Source of the DNA: Schauerella aestuarii
Lineage (GTDB): Bacteria > Pseudomonadota > Gammaproteobacteria > Burkholderiales > Burkholderiaceae_B
Direction: 5' to 3'
Length of the DNA stretch: 64,000 bases
Assembly: GCF_009866805.1 (NCBI RefSeq)
Contig: NZ_SIZW01000037.1
Location: forward strand, 1 to 64,000
Shown here one piece after another: positions 1 to 8,287 of this stretch (positions are counted from its first letter, which is position 1; every line of letters begins with the position of its first letter). The notes under the pieces were generated by a model that saw only the letters and a list, made by a program, of their open reading frames with translations, ran no database searches and was not told where the DNA came from. Position numbers and translations under genes: made by a program.

Positions 1-677
1 ACCCTCGCCACTCACACTACTGCGCCGCTTTCGCCGCGCTGCTGTGTCAGCAGCAGAGAAACGAGATTATGAAGGAGTTTTTCAACTTCGTCAAGTCAGC
101 TTTATTTCGCTAATCTGACATTTTCGTGACTGGCGACTTATTCGCTACCACCCACAAAAACCACTTCATAACACCGCTTCAACGCCTGCAGACCGAAGCC
201 CGCAAACCTCACCGATCGACTACCGAACCAGAAGATTTTCGCTTCCAATTCGCCGTTCAGCGAAGCCCTCCACTTTAGCACATTTCGCTGAGTTCAGCAA
301 CCGGCTTCGCGCCTAACTTGCCTTTGAACATCGCGCTGAAATGACTTCAGTGCCGATCGATCCGATCACCCCAAACCACCTGAAAACCGAAGCTTTCTGC
401 AACTCGCGTTGCCTGGCTAGAAGCCCCTGACCAATCGTCCCGCACTTGCTTCGAATCGCTTCGTACCCCCTAGGGTTAACCCGCATTTCTCTGCAACTGC
501 CGAGCCAGAGAATATAGCACAGTTTTAATTTGCAATGCAACTTGGCACCAAAACTTACTGCCCTACATCCTGGCCGGAAACTTCCCGGCCCTGACCCGCA
601 CCAACCGGTCAAAACAACGACTGCTTGGTGAAGGGGCCGAACTATAGCACAAGATTTGGGGTGTGCAAGTCGAAAAG
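1..677. other. Intergenic region with no recognisable gene
   Basis: I find no convincing coding sequence, tRNA or rRNA here. The stretch is richer in A+T than its surroundings. It carries the nonamer TATAGCACA at 513-521 and 643-651 and the near-match TTTAGCACA at 274-282. A perfect palindrome GGGTTAACCC lies at 473-482. One open frame of about 99 codons on the minus strand (313-612) has no recognisable domain and an unusual amino-acid mix, so I do not call it. The left end of the window cuts this region, so its relation to an upstream gene is unknown. Confidence 0.5.
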
Positions 678-1157
678 CTACTGAAGCATCAATTCACTGG
701 TTTCCTTGATGCGCTGAAGGGAGAAACTGGATCGCATATCGATGACGGCAGGATGCTGCATAAGGGTATCCATCGCAAAGCGCGAGAAGTGCGCCAAATC
801 CTGCACCTGAATCCGCATGAGGTAATCCATTTCCCCAGTCATCGCGTAGCAGGCCGCGACTTCGGGCCAATCCTGCACGTCACGGGCAAAGTCGCTCATG
901 GGCGCATGACTCGATCCGCTGTGCTTATTCAGACGAATGGTGACGTACGCCACCAGCCCCAGCCCTACCTTGTCTGCGTCGACCAACGCCACATATTGGC
1001 GGATGTAGCCCTGCTCTTCCAGTCTGCGAACGCGGCGCAGACACGGGCTGGGCGAAAGCGAAACGCGATCGGCCAGCTCCTGGTTGCTCAGCCGTCCATC
1101 CCGCTGCAATTCCATCAAAATCTGACGATCCGTGCGATCCAATTCCAATTCTGGCAT
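678..1157 (-). CDS. Lrp/AsnC family transcriptional regulator
   Basis: A 159-residue protein of the usual length for the Lrp/AsnC family. Residues about 5-65 form the AsnC-type winged helix-turn-helix, starting LDRTDRQILMELQRDGR and including LSPSPCLRRVRRLEEQGYI. Residues about 75-150 are the RAM (Lrp ligand-binding) domain, with the conserved VAACYAMTGEMDYLM segment. A GGGAGG ribosome site lies 8 bases before the ATG. The gene is divergent from 4-hydroxyphenylpyruvate dioxygenase with a 190-bp shared regulatory region. By family knowledge, an Lrp regulator next to hpd usually controls aromatic amino acid catabolism, so this is probably the hpd regulator. The effector is inferred to be an aromatic amino acid or its keto acid. 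Confidence 0.93.
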   Translation of the reverse strand: MPELELDRTDRQILMELQRDGRLSNQELADRVSLSPSPCLRRVRRLEEQGYIRQYVALVDADKVGLGLVAYVTIRLNKHSGSSHAPMSDFARDVQDWPEVAACYAMTGEMDYLMRIQVQDLAHFSRFAMDTLMQHPAVIDMRSSFSLQRIKETSELMLQ

Positions 1158-1347
1158 TTCATGCCTCCCATTTCTTGACTACAGCAATTTTATTGCGCAG
1201 ATCACTGATTACAACGCTATTTTCGCAATCGGCTGCTGGACCGTCTTGGATAGAATCGTTTTCGCAAGCTGCCGTGACTCTGTGCAGTGGCGAAGTCATG
1301 CAGCACCACCGATAAGCGCAGTGTCTATATATAGAGGAGACTAATTC
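1158..1347. promoter_or_regulatory. Divergent lrp/hpd regulatory region
   Basis: This 190-bp region separates the two divergent start codons. It contains the exact nonamer TTTTCGCAA twice, at 1220-1228 and 1259-1267, 39 bp apart in the same orientation. Both copies lie in A+T-rich context, as expected for Lrp-type operators that bind several turns of DNA. A perfect 12-bp palindrome TCTATATATAGA (1324-1335) lies just before hpd and merges with the ribosome site (AGAGGAG). The palindrome could be an operator at the hpd start. The operator assignment is inference. Confidence 0.5.
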
Positions 1348-2460
1348 ATGAGCGACGTCCAACAGCCCTGGGACAATCCGATGGGGACCGCAGGTTTCGA
1401 ATTCATCGAATACACCGCCCCCGATCCCGCCGCGTTGCGCAAAGTCTTCGAGACGATGGGCTTCAAGGCCATCGCACGTCACCGCCACAAGGATGTGACG
1501 CTATTTCGTCAGGGTGGGGTCAACTTCCTCGTCAACGCCGAGCCGGATTCATTCGCCCAGCGATTCGCCAAGCTTCACGGCCCTTCGATCTGTGCCATTG
1601 GCTTGCGCGTACAGGATGCGGGGTTTGCCTATAAGCGGGCGCTAGAGTTGGGCGCATGGGGTTTCGACAGCCGCAGCGGTCCGATGGAGCTGAACATTCC
1701 CGCCATCAAGGGCATCGGCGACTCGCTGATTTACCTGGTGGATCGCTGGGAAGGCAAGGACGGCCACGGCGGGATCGGCGACATCAGCATTTATGACGTG
1801 GATTTCGTGCCGTTGGATGTGGATCATGCTGCGGACGATATCCATCACTTCGGCGCCGGCCTGACACTGGTCGATCACCTGACCCATAACGTGCATAAAG
1901 GCCGTATGGCCGAATGGGCCGAGTTTTACGAGCGCCTGTTCAACTTCCGTGAAGTGCGCTACTTCGATATCGAAGGCAAGGTGACCGGCGTGAAGTCCAA
2001 AGCCATGACCTCGCCTTGCGGCAACATCCGTATTCCGATCAACGAAGAAGGTACGGAAGAAAAAGGCCAGATCCAGGAATACCTGGACATGTATCGCGGC
2101 GAAGGTATTCAGCACATTGCGTTGGCCAGCAACGACATTGCCGCAACGGTGGAAGCCCTGCGCGCCAATGGCACCCGCTTTCTGGACACGCCAGAAACGT
2201 ATTACGAACTGCTCGACCGCCGTTTGCCGAACCACGGCGAGAACGTGGATATCCTGCAGAAGAACCGCATCTTGCTCGACGGTGCTGCTGAAGGCGGCTT
2301 GTTGCTGCAGATCTTCACCGAGAATCAAATCGGACCGATTTTCTTCGAGATCATCCAACGCAAAGGCAACGATGGATTCGGCGAAGGCAACTTCAAGGCG
2401 CTTTTCGAATCGATCGAACTCGACCAGATGCGTCGAGGCGTGGTGAAAACAGTCGACTGA
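1348..2460 (+). CDS. hpd: 4-hydroxyphenylpyruvate dioxygenase
   Basis: Converts 4-hydroxyphenylpyruvate to homogentisate in tyrosine and phenylalanine catabolism, using non-haem Fe(II) and O2 in the cytoplasm. The 370-residue length is normal for bacterial enzymes. It has two vicinal-oxygen-chelate halves (about 15-135 and 168-340). The iron ligands can be placed at His177 (VDHLTH), His256 (GIQHIALAS) and Glu334 (FFEIIQRKG). The C-terminus has the usual GFGEGNFKALFESIELDQ tail that caps the active site. The ATG has a strong AGAGGAG site. It is transcribed alone, divergent from the Lrp regulator and closed by a strong hairpin. Homogentisate dioxygenase is not in the window. Confidence 0.98.
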   Translation: MSDVQQPWDNPMGTAGFEFIEYTAPDPAALRKVFETMGFKAIARHRHKDVTLFRQGGVNFLVNAEPDSFAQRFAKLHGPSICAIGLRVQDAGFAYKRALELGAWGFDSRSGPMELNIPAIKGIGDSLIYLVDRWEGKDGHGGIGDISIYDVDFVPLDVDHAADDIHHFGAGLTLVDHLTHNVHKGRMAEWAEFYERLFNFREVRYFDIEGKVTGVKSKAMTSPCGNIRIPINEEGTEEKGQIQEYLDMYRGEGIQHIALASNDIAATVEALRANGTRFLDTPETYYELLDRRLPNHGENVDILQKNRILLDGAAEGGLLLQIFTENQIGPIFFEIIQRKGNDGFGEGNFKALFESIELDQMRRGVVKTVD

Positions 2461-2514
2461 GCTCGCCTGGCGCTTCGCTGCAAAGCGGGTGCCGCGCGGA
2501 TTGGCTGCGCATGA

Positions 2515-2562
2515 AAATGCCGCGCACGTCTTCTCTATATAGGAGGGACGTGCGCGGCATTT
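2515..2562. terminator. Bidirectional terminator between hpd and msrA
   Basis: A perfect 16-bp inverted repeat (2515-2530 and 2547-2562, AAATGCCGCGCACGTC and its complement) with a 16-nt loop lies between the convergent genes hpd and msrA. It has A-rich sequence on the left and TTGTTTT on the right, so it can terminate both transcripts. Its loop contains TATAGGAGGG, which resembles the sequence just before hpd. Confidence 0.85.
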
Positions 2563-2594
2563 GTTTTATTCGTCTGGTGTGCTTTCCGCGACGA

Positions 2595-3164
2595 TCAGCC
2601 CTGTGCCAAGCGATCGCGAAACTGCTGACGAAACTTCGATACTTTCGGCGCAATGACGAACTGGCAATAGCCTTGCCCCGGATGCCGCGCAAAATAATCG
2701 CGGTGGTAATCCTCGGCGGGCCAGAAATGCGCATCGGGCAACACCTGAGTGACGATCGGCGCATCGTAGATTCCCGCCGCATTGACTTCGGCGATGATTT
2801 TTGCCGCGGCCGTCGATTGCTCGGCACTTTGCGCAAAGATCGCCGACTCGTATTGCGGCCCCACATCGTTGCCCTGGCGGCCCGGTGTGGTGGGGTCGTG
2901 CGTTGCGAAGAACACGCGCAACAGATCTTCAAACGAGAGCACTGCCGGATCGAACGTAATCCTGGCGACTTCGATGTGCCCGGTGTTCCCGTCGCAAACC
3001 TGCTCGTAGGAAGGGTTGTCGACATGTCCGCCCGCATATCCGGACTGTACGGACGACACGCCGCGCAAGCCCTGAAACACCGCTTCGACGCACCAAAAGC
3101 ATCCGCCGCCCAAAACCGCGACTTGCGCGCCGCCCGGCGCGACTGGGGTTGATAACTCGCTCAT
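2595..3164 (-). CDS. msrA: Peptide-methionine (S)-S-oxide reductase MsrA
   Basis: Repairs oxidised methionine (the S-epimer of the sulfoxide) in proteins with thioredoxin as reductant. The MsrA signature GGGCFWCVEAVFQGLRGV is at residues 19-36, with catalytic Cys22. The downstream YAGGHVDNPSYEQVCDGNTG and AIFAQS blocks also fit. Length is 189 residues, typical of a single-domain MsrA. I chose the ATG at 3164 because AAGGAG stands just upstream; the frame stays open for 16 more codons but the extra segment has no family counterpart. The ends lack extra cysteines or a signal peptide, so it is cytoplasmic. Confidence 0.96.
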   Translation of the reverse strand: MSELSTPVAPGGAQVAVLGGGCFWCVEAVFQGLRGVSSVQSGYAGGHVDNPSYEQVCDGNTGHIEVARITFDPAVLSFEDLLRVFFATHDPTTPGRQGNDVGPQYESAIFAQSAEQSTAAAKIIAEVNAAGIYDAPIVTQVLPDAHFWPAEDYHRDYFARHPGQGYCQFVIAPKVSKFRQQFRDRLAQG

Positions 3165-3257
3165 TGCTGCTCCTTGAGGCTTCGGGTGATGGGCAAACGC
3201 ACCGACGGGCACCGCGAGGCGCCTGCAAACGGTGTTGGCCGATCTCCTATATGCGGC

Positions 3258-3587
3258 CTATTGTGCGCTCTTCAACGACAAAATCCACTCGGCCAACTGT
3301 TTCGCTTCGTCAGGGGTGACATGGGTCTGCGCGGGCATCGGCACGGCGCCCCAGCGGCCGCCCCCACCTTTACGTATGGACTGTGCCAGGTAATCGACGG
3401 CCTCAGGCGGACCCGCATACCGTTTGGCGATACTGGCCAGCGGTGGGCCCACCCGTTTCACGTCGACCTGGTGACAGGCCATGCAGTTGCGGGATTTGGC
3501 CAAGGCCTCCCCGGTAGTTTGGGCGGCGGCAGGCGCCGCCAGCAGGGTGGCCACGAGGGCCAATCCTGCCTTACTCGTCAAACGCAT
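3258..3587 (-). CDS. Small periplasmic cytochrome c (class I, c551/c552-like)
   Basis: A 109-residue monohaem cytochrome. Residues 1-22 are a Sec signal peptide ending AAPAAAQ. The haem motif CMACH is at 35-39. [14 protein letters not shown] follows, and Met84 in [14 protein letters not shown] is the likely sixth iron ligand. The C-terminal helix is [15 protein letters not shown]. It is expected to carry electrons in the periplasm. Its start lies 17 bp inside the end of ilvD, so translation may be coupled to that gene, although no functional link between the two is known to me. Start chosen because the signal peptide begins there. Confidence 0.93.
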   Translation of the reverse strand: MRLTSKAGLALVATLLAAPAAAQTTGEALAKSRNCMACHQVDVKRVGPPLASIAKRYAGPPEAVDYLAQSIRKGGGGRWGAVPMPAQTHVTPDEAKQLAEWILSLKSAQ

Positions 3588-5256
3588 CGGTAACGGCTCC
3601 ACGACTGGCGGTACTGGCGAGCTTGCCGAACTTGGCCAGCACACCACGAGTGTATCGGGGTGCCGGCGCCCGCCAGGCAGCCCGGCGGGCAGCGATGACG
3701 TCATCAGGCACATTGAGTTGCAGCAACAAGGCATGAGCGTCGATCGTGACCGAATCGCCCTCTTCGATCAATGCGATCGGGCCGCCGACCTGCGCCTCGG
3801 GCGAGACGTGCCCCACCACCATGCCCCAGGTACCGCCCGAGAAACGCCCGTCGGTCACGAGGCCCACGGTTTCGCCCAGGCCCTGGCCGATCAAGGCGGA
3901 AGTGGGTGCCAGCATCTCGCGCATGCCCGGCCCGCCTTTGGGGCCCTCGTAGCGAATGATCAAAACGTCGCCATCGACAATGCGCCGGTCCATGATGGCG
4001 GCCATGGCATCGTCTTCGGAATCGAACACGCGCGCGGGCCCGGTGATGACGGGGTTCTTGAGCCCGGTGATCTTGGCCACGCAGCCCTCAGGCGACAGAT
4101 TGCCCTTCAGAATCGCCAGGTGCCCTTCCTTGTACAACGCGTGTTCGATGGTGCGGATCACATCTTGATCGGGCGAAGGCACATCGGGCACATCGGCGAG
4201 GGTCTCGGCGATCGTCTGCCCGGTAATCGTGATGCAATCGCCATGCAGCAAGCCGGCGTTCAACAACAGCTTCATGACTTGCGGGATGCCCCCTGCACGA
4301 TGCAGATCGGTCGCGACGTACGCGCCGGAAGGCTTCAGGTTGCACAGCACCGGCACCTTGCGGCGCATGCGTTCGAAATCGTCGATGGTCCAAGGCACCT
4401 CGGCCGCGTGCGCGATCGCCAGGAAATGCAGCACGGCATTGGTCGACCCACCCGTGGCCATCAGCACGGCGACGGCGTTTTCGATGGACTTGCGCGTGAT
4501 GATGTCGCGCGGACGCAGATTGCGTTTGACCGCTTCGACCAGCACCCGCGCCGATTCGGCCGCAGATGCCGTCTTCTCGTCATCCTCGTTGGCCATCGTG
4601 CTGGAGTATGGGAGCGCCATGCCCATGGCTTCGAACGCGGAGCTCATGGTGTTGGCCGTGTACATGCCGCCACAGGATCCCGAGCCCGGAACGGCACGCT
4701 TTTCGATTTCCTTGAAATCTTCTTCACTCATGCGACCCATGGTGTGTTCGCCAACCGCTTCGAACACGGACACGATCGTCAAGTCGCGACCCTTGTAGTG
4801 CCCCGGTTTGATGGTGCCGCCATAAACGTAGATGCCCGGCACGTTCGTGCGCGCCAGGGCCATCATGCCGCCCGGCATGTTCTTGTCGCATCCGCCGATG
4901 ACGACGACGCCGTCCATCCATTGCCCTTGGGCGGCCGTCTCGATGCAGTCGGCGATGACTTCACGCGACACCAGCGAGTACTTCATGCCTTCGGTGCCCA
5001 TCGACATTCCGTCAGAGATGGTGGGCGTGCCGAAGACCTGCGGATTGGCCCCGGATTCGCGGATCGATGCGATCGCGGCATCGGCCAGGCGCTGCAAGCC
5101 GCTGTTGCATGGCGTGATCGTGGAGTGGCCATTGGCGACGCCGATCATCGGGGCGTCGAAATCCTTTTCTTGATAACCGAGCGCGTAATACATGGCGCGG
5201 TTGGGTGCGCGTGCGTCGCCTTGGGTGATATGGCGTGACCGTTCGTTATAAGGCAT
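3571..5256 (-). CDS. ilvD: Dihydroxy-acid dehydratase
   Basis: Dehydrates 2,3-dihydroxyisovalerate and its homologue to the 2-keto acids in valine, leucine and isoleucine synthesis. It is an iron-sulfur, Mg2+-dependent cytoplasmic enzyme. The three cluster cysteines can be placed at Cys50 (STITPCN), Cys123 ([10 protein letters not shown]) and Cys195 ([16 protein letters not shown]). Length is 561 residues, normal for the shorter IlvD type. The C-terminal blocks [20 protein letters not shown] and [12 protein letters not shown] are also typical. The ATG at 5256 has an AGGAGAC site; a 17-codon in-frame extension upstream is discarded. It is divergent from lgt. Confidence 0.97.
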   Translation of the reverse strand: MPYNERSRHITQGDARAPNRAMYYALGYQEKDFDAPMIGVANGHSTITPCNSGLQRLADAAIASIRESGANPQVFGTPTISDGMSMGTEGMKYSLVSREVIADCIETAAQGQWMDGVVVIGGCDKNMPGGMMALARTNVPGIYVYGGTIKPGHYKGRDLTIVSVFEAVGEHTMGRMSEEDFKEIEKRAVPGSGSCGGMYTANTMSSAFEAMGMALPYSSTMANEDDEKTASAAESARVLVEAVKRNLRPRDIITRKSIENAVAVLMATGGSTNAVLHFLAIAHAAEVPWTIDDFERMRRKVPVLCNLKPSGAYVATDLHRAGGIPQVMKLLLNAGLLHGDCITITGQTIAETLADVPDVPSPDQDVIRTIEHALYKEGHLAILKGNLSPEGCVAKITGLKNPVITGPARVFDSEDDAMAAIMDRRIVDGDVLIIRYEGPKGGPGMREMLAPTSALIGQGLGETVGLVTDGRFSGGTWGMVVGHVSPEAQVGGPIALIEEGDSVTIDAHALLLQLNVPDDVIAARRAAWRAPAPRYTRGVLAKFGKLASTASRGAVTDAFDE

Positions 5257-5385
5257 GGCTTGTCTCCTGATGTTCCTGTATTGCCGGCATCGAACGCATG
5301 GCGGCAAAGTGAACGCGGACCCCGGCGGGCGTCGGAGCCTGAACGCCGGTTATTATCCGTCATCTCTTTATGGTCCGTTTCAAAC

Positions 5386-6174
5386 ATGCTGCGCTATCCC
5401 GAGTTCGACCCTATCGCCATCAAAATCGGTCCACTTGCCGTTCACTGGTATGGCCTGATGTATCTCGTCGCGTTTGCCCTGGTATACGTCCTGGGCCGGG
5501 TGCGCATCGCCAACGGGCGCGGCAACGGTTTTTCGAACAAGGATCTCGAAGACCTGATCTTCTACAGCGTGATGGGGGTCGTGATCGGTGGGCGCCTGGG
5601 CTATGTGCTGTTCTACAAGCCGAGCTATTACCTGGCGCACCCGCTGGAGATTTTCTACCTGTGGGAAGGCGGAATGGCCTTTCACGGCGGGCTGCTCGGC
5701 GTGCTGCTGGTGTTCTGGCTCTTCGCGCGCAAACGTGGTGTGTCGTTCTTCACCGTAAGCGATTTCATCGCTCCCTTGATCCCGCTGGGTCTGGCGGCAG
5801 GCCGCCTGGGCAACTTCATCAATGGCGAGCTGTGGGGCCGTCCGACGGATGTGCCGTGGGCGATGGTTTTTCCCGGATCGGGCGACGGCGTGGCACGCCA
5901 TCCTTCGCAGCTCTACCAGATGGGCATGGAAGGCATTCTGCTCTTCATCGTGCTGTGGGTGTTTTCACGCCATCCGCGTCCTACGGGACAGGTGAGCGCC
6001 GTGTTCCTGATCGGTTACGGCACCTTCCGCTTTCTCGCCGAGTTCACGCGTGAACCGGATAACTTCCTGGGCCTGCTGGCCGGCGGGATGAGCATGGGAC
6101 AGTGGCTGTCGCTGCCCATGATCGCCGCCGGTATCGCGCTTTACATCATCACTGCAAAACGACCGTCCCATTGA
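5386..6174 (+). CDS. lgt: Prolipoprotein diacylglyceryl transferase
   Basis: Attaches diacylglycerol from phosphatidylglycerol to the lipobox cysteine of prolipoproteins, the first step of lipoprotein maturation, in the inner membrane. It is 262 residues with about seven membrane segments. The diagnostic block [17 protein letters not shown] is at 137-153 and the essential histidine is His100 in MAFHGGLLG. The N-terminus [23 protein letters not shown] is typical, and this fixes the start at 5386, although longer in-frame extensions exist. The 3' end overlaps the convergent SIMPL gene by 26 bp. Pal, encoded elsewhere in this window, would be one of its substrates. Confidence 0.97.
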   Translation: MLRYPEFDPIAIKIGPLAVHWYGLMYLVAFALVYVLGRVRIANGRGNGFSNKDLEDLIFYSVMGVVIGGRLGYVLFYKPSYYLAHPLEIFYLWEGGMAFHGGLLGVLLVFWLFARKRGVSFFTVSDFIAPLIPLGLAAGRLGNFINGELWGRPTDVPWAMVFPGSGDGVARHPSQLYQMGMEGILLFIVLWVFSRHPRPTGQVSAVFLIGYGTFRFLAEFTREPDNFLGLLAGGMSMGQWLSLPMIAAGIALYIITAKRPSH

Positions 6175-6916
6175 CCACGACGGTGACGGTTTGCTTGCCC
6201 GATTCGAGCGGCACGTTGGCGTCGGACGCCTCCTTGCCGCGGGCAGCCATCGCCATCATGCGCGGTTGCGGCGGCTCGGCGCCGCTGCCGCCCACTTCGA
6301 GCTTGGCGATTCGATAACCTGAGAAACCGAAGGCCGCAGTGGCGGCGAGCGCACGCTCGCGAAACGCACTGGCCGCCTGCGTCAACAGCTTGCGCTCTTC
6401 GGCTTCGCGCTTGTCGCGCGACAGCGAAAACCGGATATTCGAAATCGTGACCCGGTCGCCCAGCTTGGCGGCCAACTCGGACGCGGCCGCGAAATCCTTC
6501 GATTCGAGGACGACTTCGCCCTGACCGCGCCAGCTCGTGGTCTTGCCCTTGTTGTTCGACATGGCCCAGACGTTATAGCCGCCGCTGCGAGCGTCCACAC
6601 CCTTCACACCTTTGGCTTGCTTCATCACCGACTCGAGTGCGGCCGTGAGTTTTTTGCCGGCAGCAATCTGATCGGGCGCTTCCACTTCGGCGGCCAGGGA
6701 AATCGTGACGGTGTCTTCATCAACTTCGCTGGATGCGTTGGCGGCAAGCGTCATCTCGGGCGCGCGCGGGCCGGCCGGGCGTTCGGCAGCTGCCGAGGCG
6801 GGCGCTGGGGGTGGCGGCGCCGACTGGGCGGCGGCGGGCTGGGCCAACACCATGAGGCTCGCTGCGCAAAGCGCGGCGACGATACGGGTCGTGCGGATAA
6901 CCGGAATGGGGAACAT
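6149..6916 (-). CDS. SIMPL domain (DUF541) periplasmic protein
   Basis: A 255-residue protein with a Sec signal peptide (residues about 1-30, ending PAAAQS) and a low-complexity Pro/Ala linker (31-50). It is followed by a SIMPL/DUF541 domain of about 200 residues, visible in [20 protein letters not shown], the [14 protein letters not shown] segment and the C-terminal [18 protein letters not shown] proteins (E. coli YggE is the model) are periplasmic, and some are linked to oxidative stress resistance; the molecular activity is unknown. The ATG at 6916 follows AGGAT; a TTG two codons earlier is possible. It sits just downstream of 6S RNA and ends inside lgt on the opposite strand. Confidence 0.88.
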   Translation of the reverse strand: MFPIPVIRTTRIVAALCAASLMVLAQPAAAQSAPPPPAPASAAAERPAGPRAPEMTLAANASSEVDEDTVTISLAAEVEAPDQIAAGKKLTAALESVMKQAKGVKGVDARSGGYNVWAMSNNKGKTTSWRGQGEVVLESKDFAAASELAAKLGDRVTISNIRFSLSRDKREAEERKLLTQAASAFRERALAATAAFGFSGYRIAKLEVGGSGAEPPQPRMMAMAARGKEASDANVPLESGKQTVTVVVNGTVVLQ

Positions 6917-6940
6917 GTACAAGATCCTATAGCGGTGGGC

Positions 6941-6970
6941 AAAAAAAAGGACCTGCGCAATCGCAGGTCC
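6941..6970 (-). terminator. Intrinsic terminator of 6S RNA
   Basis: Read on the minus strand this is a 9-bp perfect stem (GGACCTGCG, 4-nt loop, CGCAGGTCC) followed by eight T residues (6941-6948). It stands 10 bases after the proposed 6S RNA 3' end and before the SIMPL gene. Confidence 0.85.
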
Positions 6971-6979
6971 GTCTTGTAA

Positions 6980-7163
6980 AAGCCCCGCCTGTGCCGTCTA
7001 GGCCGGCATCTCAAACCGAAGTTCAAGTCGGTCGTGCTAAGCGAAACCTTGGGTCCATCTACGGAGAGACGGACGCGCCAGCTACGCAAATCGCACAACC
7101 TGATGCCAATTAAGCATTGGTTGGAGAATGTATGGCCAGGTCACGAACACGGCAGGGACAAAC
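6980..7163 (-). ncRNA. ssrS: 6S RNA
   Basis: A regulatory RNA that binds sigma70-RNA polymerase and dampens housekeeping transcription in stationary phase. Evidence is positional and structural. It lies directly downstream of zapA, the conserved location of ssrS, and is about 184 nt long. The two ends pair in an interrupted long stem: CCCTGCCGTGTTCG near the 5' end against ACGGCACAGGCGGGG near the 3' end, with GGCC pairing GGCC further in. The 5' arm matches the TGTTCG...GGCCA pattern known from E. coli 6S. A TTGAACTTCGGTTTGAG hairpin sits in the 3' half as in other 6S RNAs. Exact ends are estimated. Confidence 0.82.
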
Positions 7164-7224
7164 TGTGTTGAATCAACGTGGCGCCAAGACCGACGGGATG
7201 TGCCGCCGCGCCTTGAAGCTCATT

Positions 7225-7536
7225 TCAGGAAGCGCGCGGCCTATCGGTGAGCGCGTCGTCCAATAATGAATTCATGTCGGCAATTCTACGCTTGAAGTCG
7301 CCGACCGCCAAACCGCCCAATGGACCATCCGGCGCTTTCATCGATAACAGTTCGCCGGCCACTTGTATAGCGGCCATGACGGCGATGCGTTCATTGCTGG
7401 ATACCTTGCCCGTGCCGGCGATACGCAACATCAACTGATCGATATGGCGCACGGCAGCGAGCAGCGTGGGTTTTTCTTCTAACGAGCACGCGAGCGAATA
7501 CTCGCGGCCCAGAATCGTGACGTCGACGCGTTCCAT
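7225..7536 (-). CDS. zapA: Cell division protein ZapA
   Basis: A 103-residue protein that bundles and stabilises FtsZ protofilaments at the division ring. The N-terminal MERVDVTILGREYSLACS strand region is typical, followed by EKPTLLAAVRHIDQLM and the long C-terminal helix with NERIAVMAAIQVAGELL. It follows the coiled-coil gene with a one-base stop/start overlap (TGATG), indicating translational coupling. 6S RNA is directly downstream, as in many proteobacteria. Cytoplasmic, septal. Confidence 0.93.
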   Translation of the reverse strand: MERVDVTILGREYSLACSLEEKPTLLAAVRHIDQLMLRIAGTGKVSSNERIAVMAAIQVAGELLSMKAPDGPLGGLAVGDFKRRIADMNSLLDDALTDRPRAS

Positions 7537-7958
7537 CAGATGTGCTCCCCTTCGGCTGCGGGTGCAGCACCCGGCAGGCGCGCCAGAACGGCATCGATGC
7601 GCGTCTGGGCGGAGCCGGCGGCTTGCCGCAGTTGCTCGACGTCGGCATCGCGCGCCAAAAGGCGCGACTCCAGCGATTGGTGAGCGGTGTACTGAAATTC
7701 GAGCTGCTCGCGCAGCGCAACCTCGGCCCGCTGCGACTCTGCCAGGCGCGTGGCGACTTCGCCGTCCTGGTCCTTGAGTTGCGCTTGCAGGGTGAGCAAG
7801 GCCGCGTCGCGCTCGGCGCATTGCTCGCGCAATGTGCGGGCGGCACGCTCGGCTTCGTCCAGACGCGCACGCAGCGCATCCCGTTCGGCATGCATTTGCC
7901 GGGTGCGCTGGACAAGCTGCCCGATGCGCGTGGTGAGTTGATCTAGGTCTTGCAACAT
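7536..7958 (-). CDS. Coiled-coil protein upstream of ZapA (ZapB-like)
   Basis: A 140-residue protein that is almost entirely heptad-patterned helix, rich in Leu, Arg, Gln and Glu (LDQLTTRIGQLVQRTRQMH, then repeated AERDALRARLDEAERAART-like heptads). It has no signal peptide or membrane segment. Its stop codon overlaps the zapA start. Small coiled-coil partners that precede zapA are common in betaproteobacteria and are thought to act with ZapA at the Z ring, like ZapB. This role is inferred from position and structure only. The start at 7958 is chosen because residues before it have no coiled-coil character. Confidence 0.75.
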   Translation of the reverse strand: MLQDLDQLTTRIGQLVQRTRQMHAERDALRARLDEAERAARTLREQCAERDAALLTLQAQLKDQDGEVATRLAESQRAEVALREQLEFQYTAHQSLESRLLARDADVEQLRQAAGSAQTRIDAVLARLPGAAPAAEGEHI

Positions 7959-8287
7959 GGGCGCTATCGTAAACCATATGGCGGGTTGCGGCACGCTGTC
8001 GAGTAGCATTCAATGCACTATCGATGTGCTGTCAACGTCCTGTCTCTTTACTTTCATTCGCCTTTCATTAACTGCCCTGTTTGCCCGAAAAGTTACACCC
8101 TGGATTGATGCTTACCCTAAATCTAGGGAAAACCCCAGGCTTTCAAGGAACTTACAGGGTAGGCATCCCGCAAGCCAACCATTACCATGCAGCCTGTCTG
8201 AGATACCCCGCTTTCGACAGATAAGACCTAATGGCACTCAAGTGTCTGAATTTAAAACCTACATGCTGTACATAGGAGCCAACCAAC
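7959..8287. promoter_or_regulatory. Upstream region of tctBA with palindromic CCCTA/TAGGG sites
   Basis: A 329-bp gap between the divergent coiled-coil and tctB genes, with no believable open frame. It contains an inverted repeat CCCTAAATCTAGGG (8115-8128), overlapped by TAGGGAAAACCCC (8124-8136). These are likely regulator sites for tctBA, though the protein is unknown. An AGGAG ribosome site lies at about 8274 before tctB. No tctC-like gene fits in the gap. Confidence 0.45.

Noticed and set aside
1-300. tRNA or rRNA remnant
   Set aside because: I could not fold a cloverleaf or find conserved rRNA segments in the visible sequence.
313-612. A 99-codon frame on the minus strand near the left edge
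   Set aside because: Cys/Arg/Gly-rich, no ribosome site, no domain, and located in A+T-richer intergenic DNA.
3481-5238. A 585-codon open frame on the plus strand opposite ilvD
   Set aside because: It is a mirror of the ilvD coding frame in G+C-rich DNA. It is His/Arg/Gly-rich with no domain, while the minus strand gives a complete, motif-perfect dehydratase.
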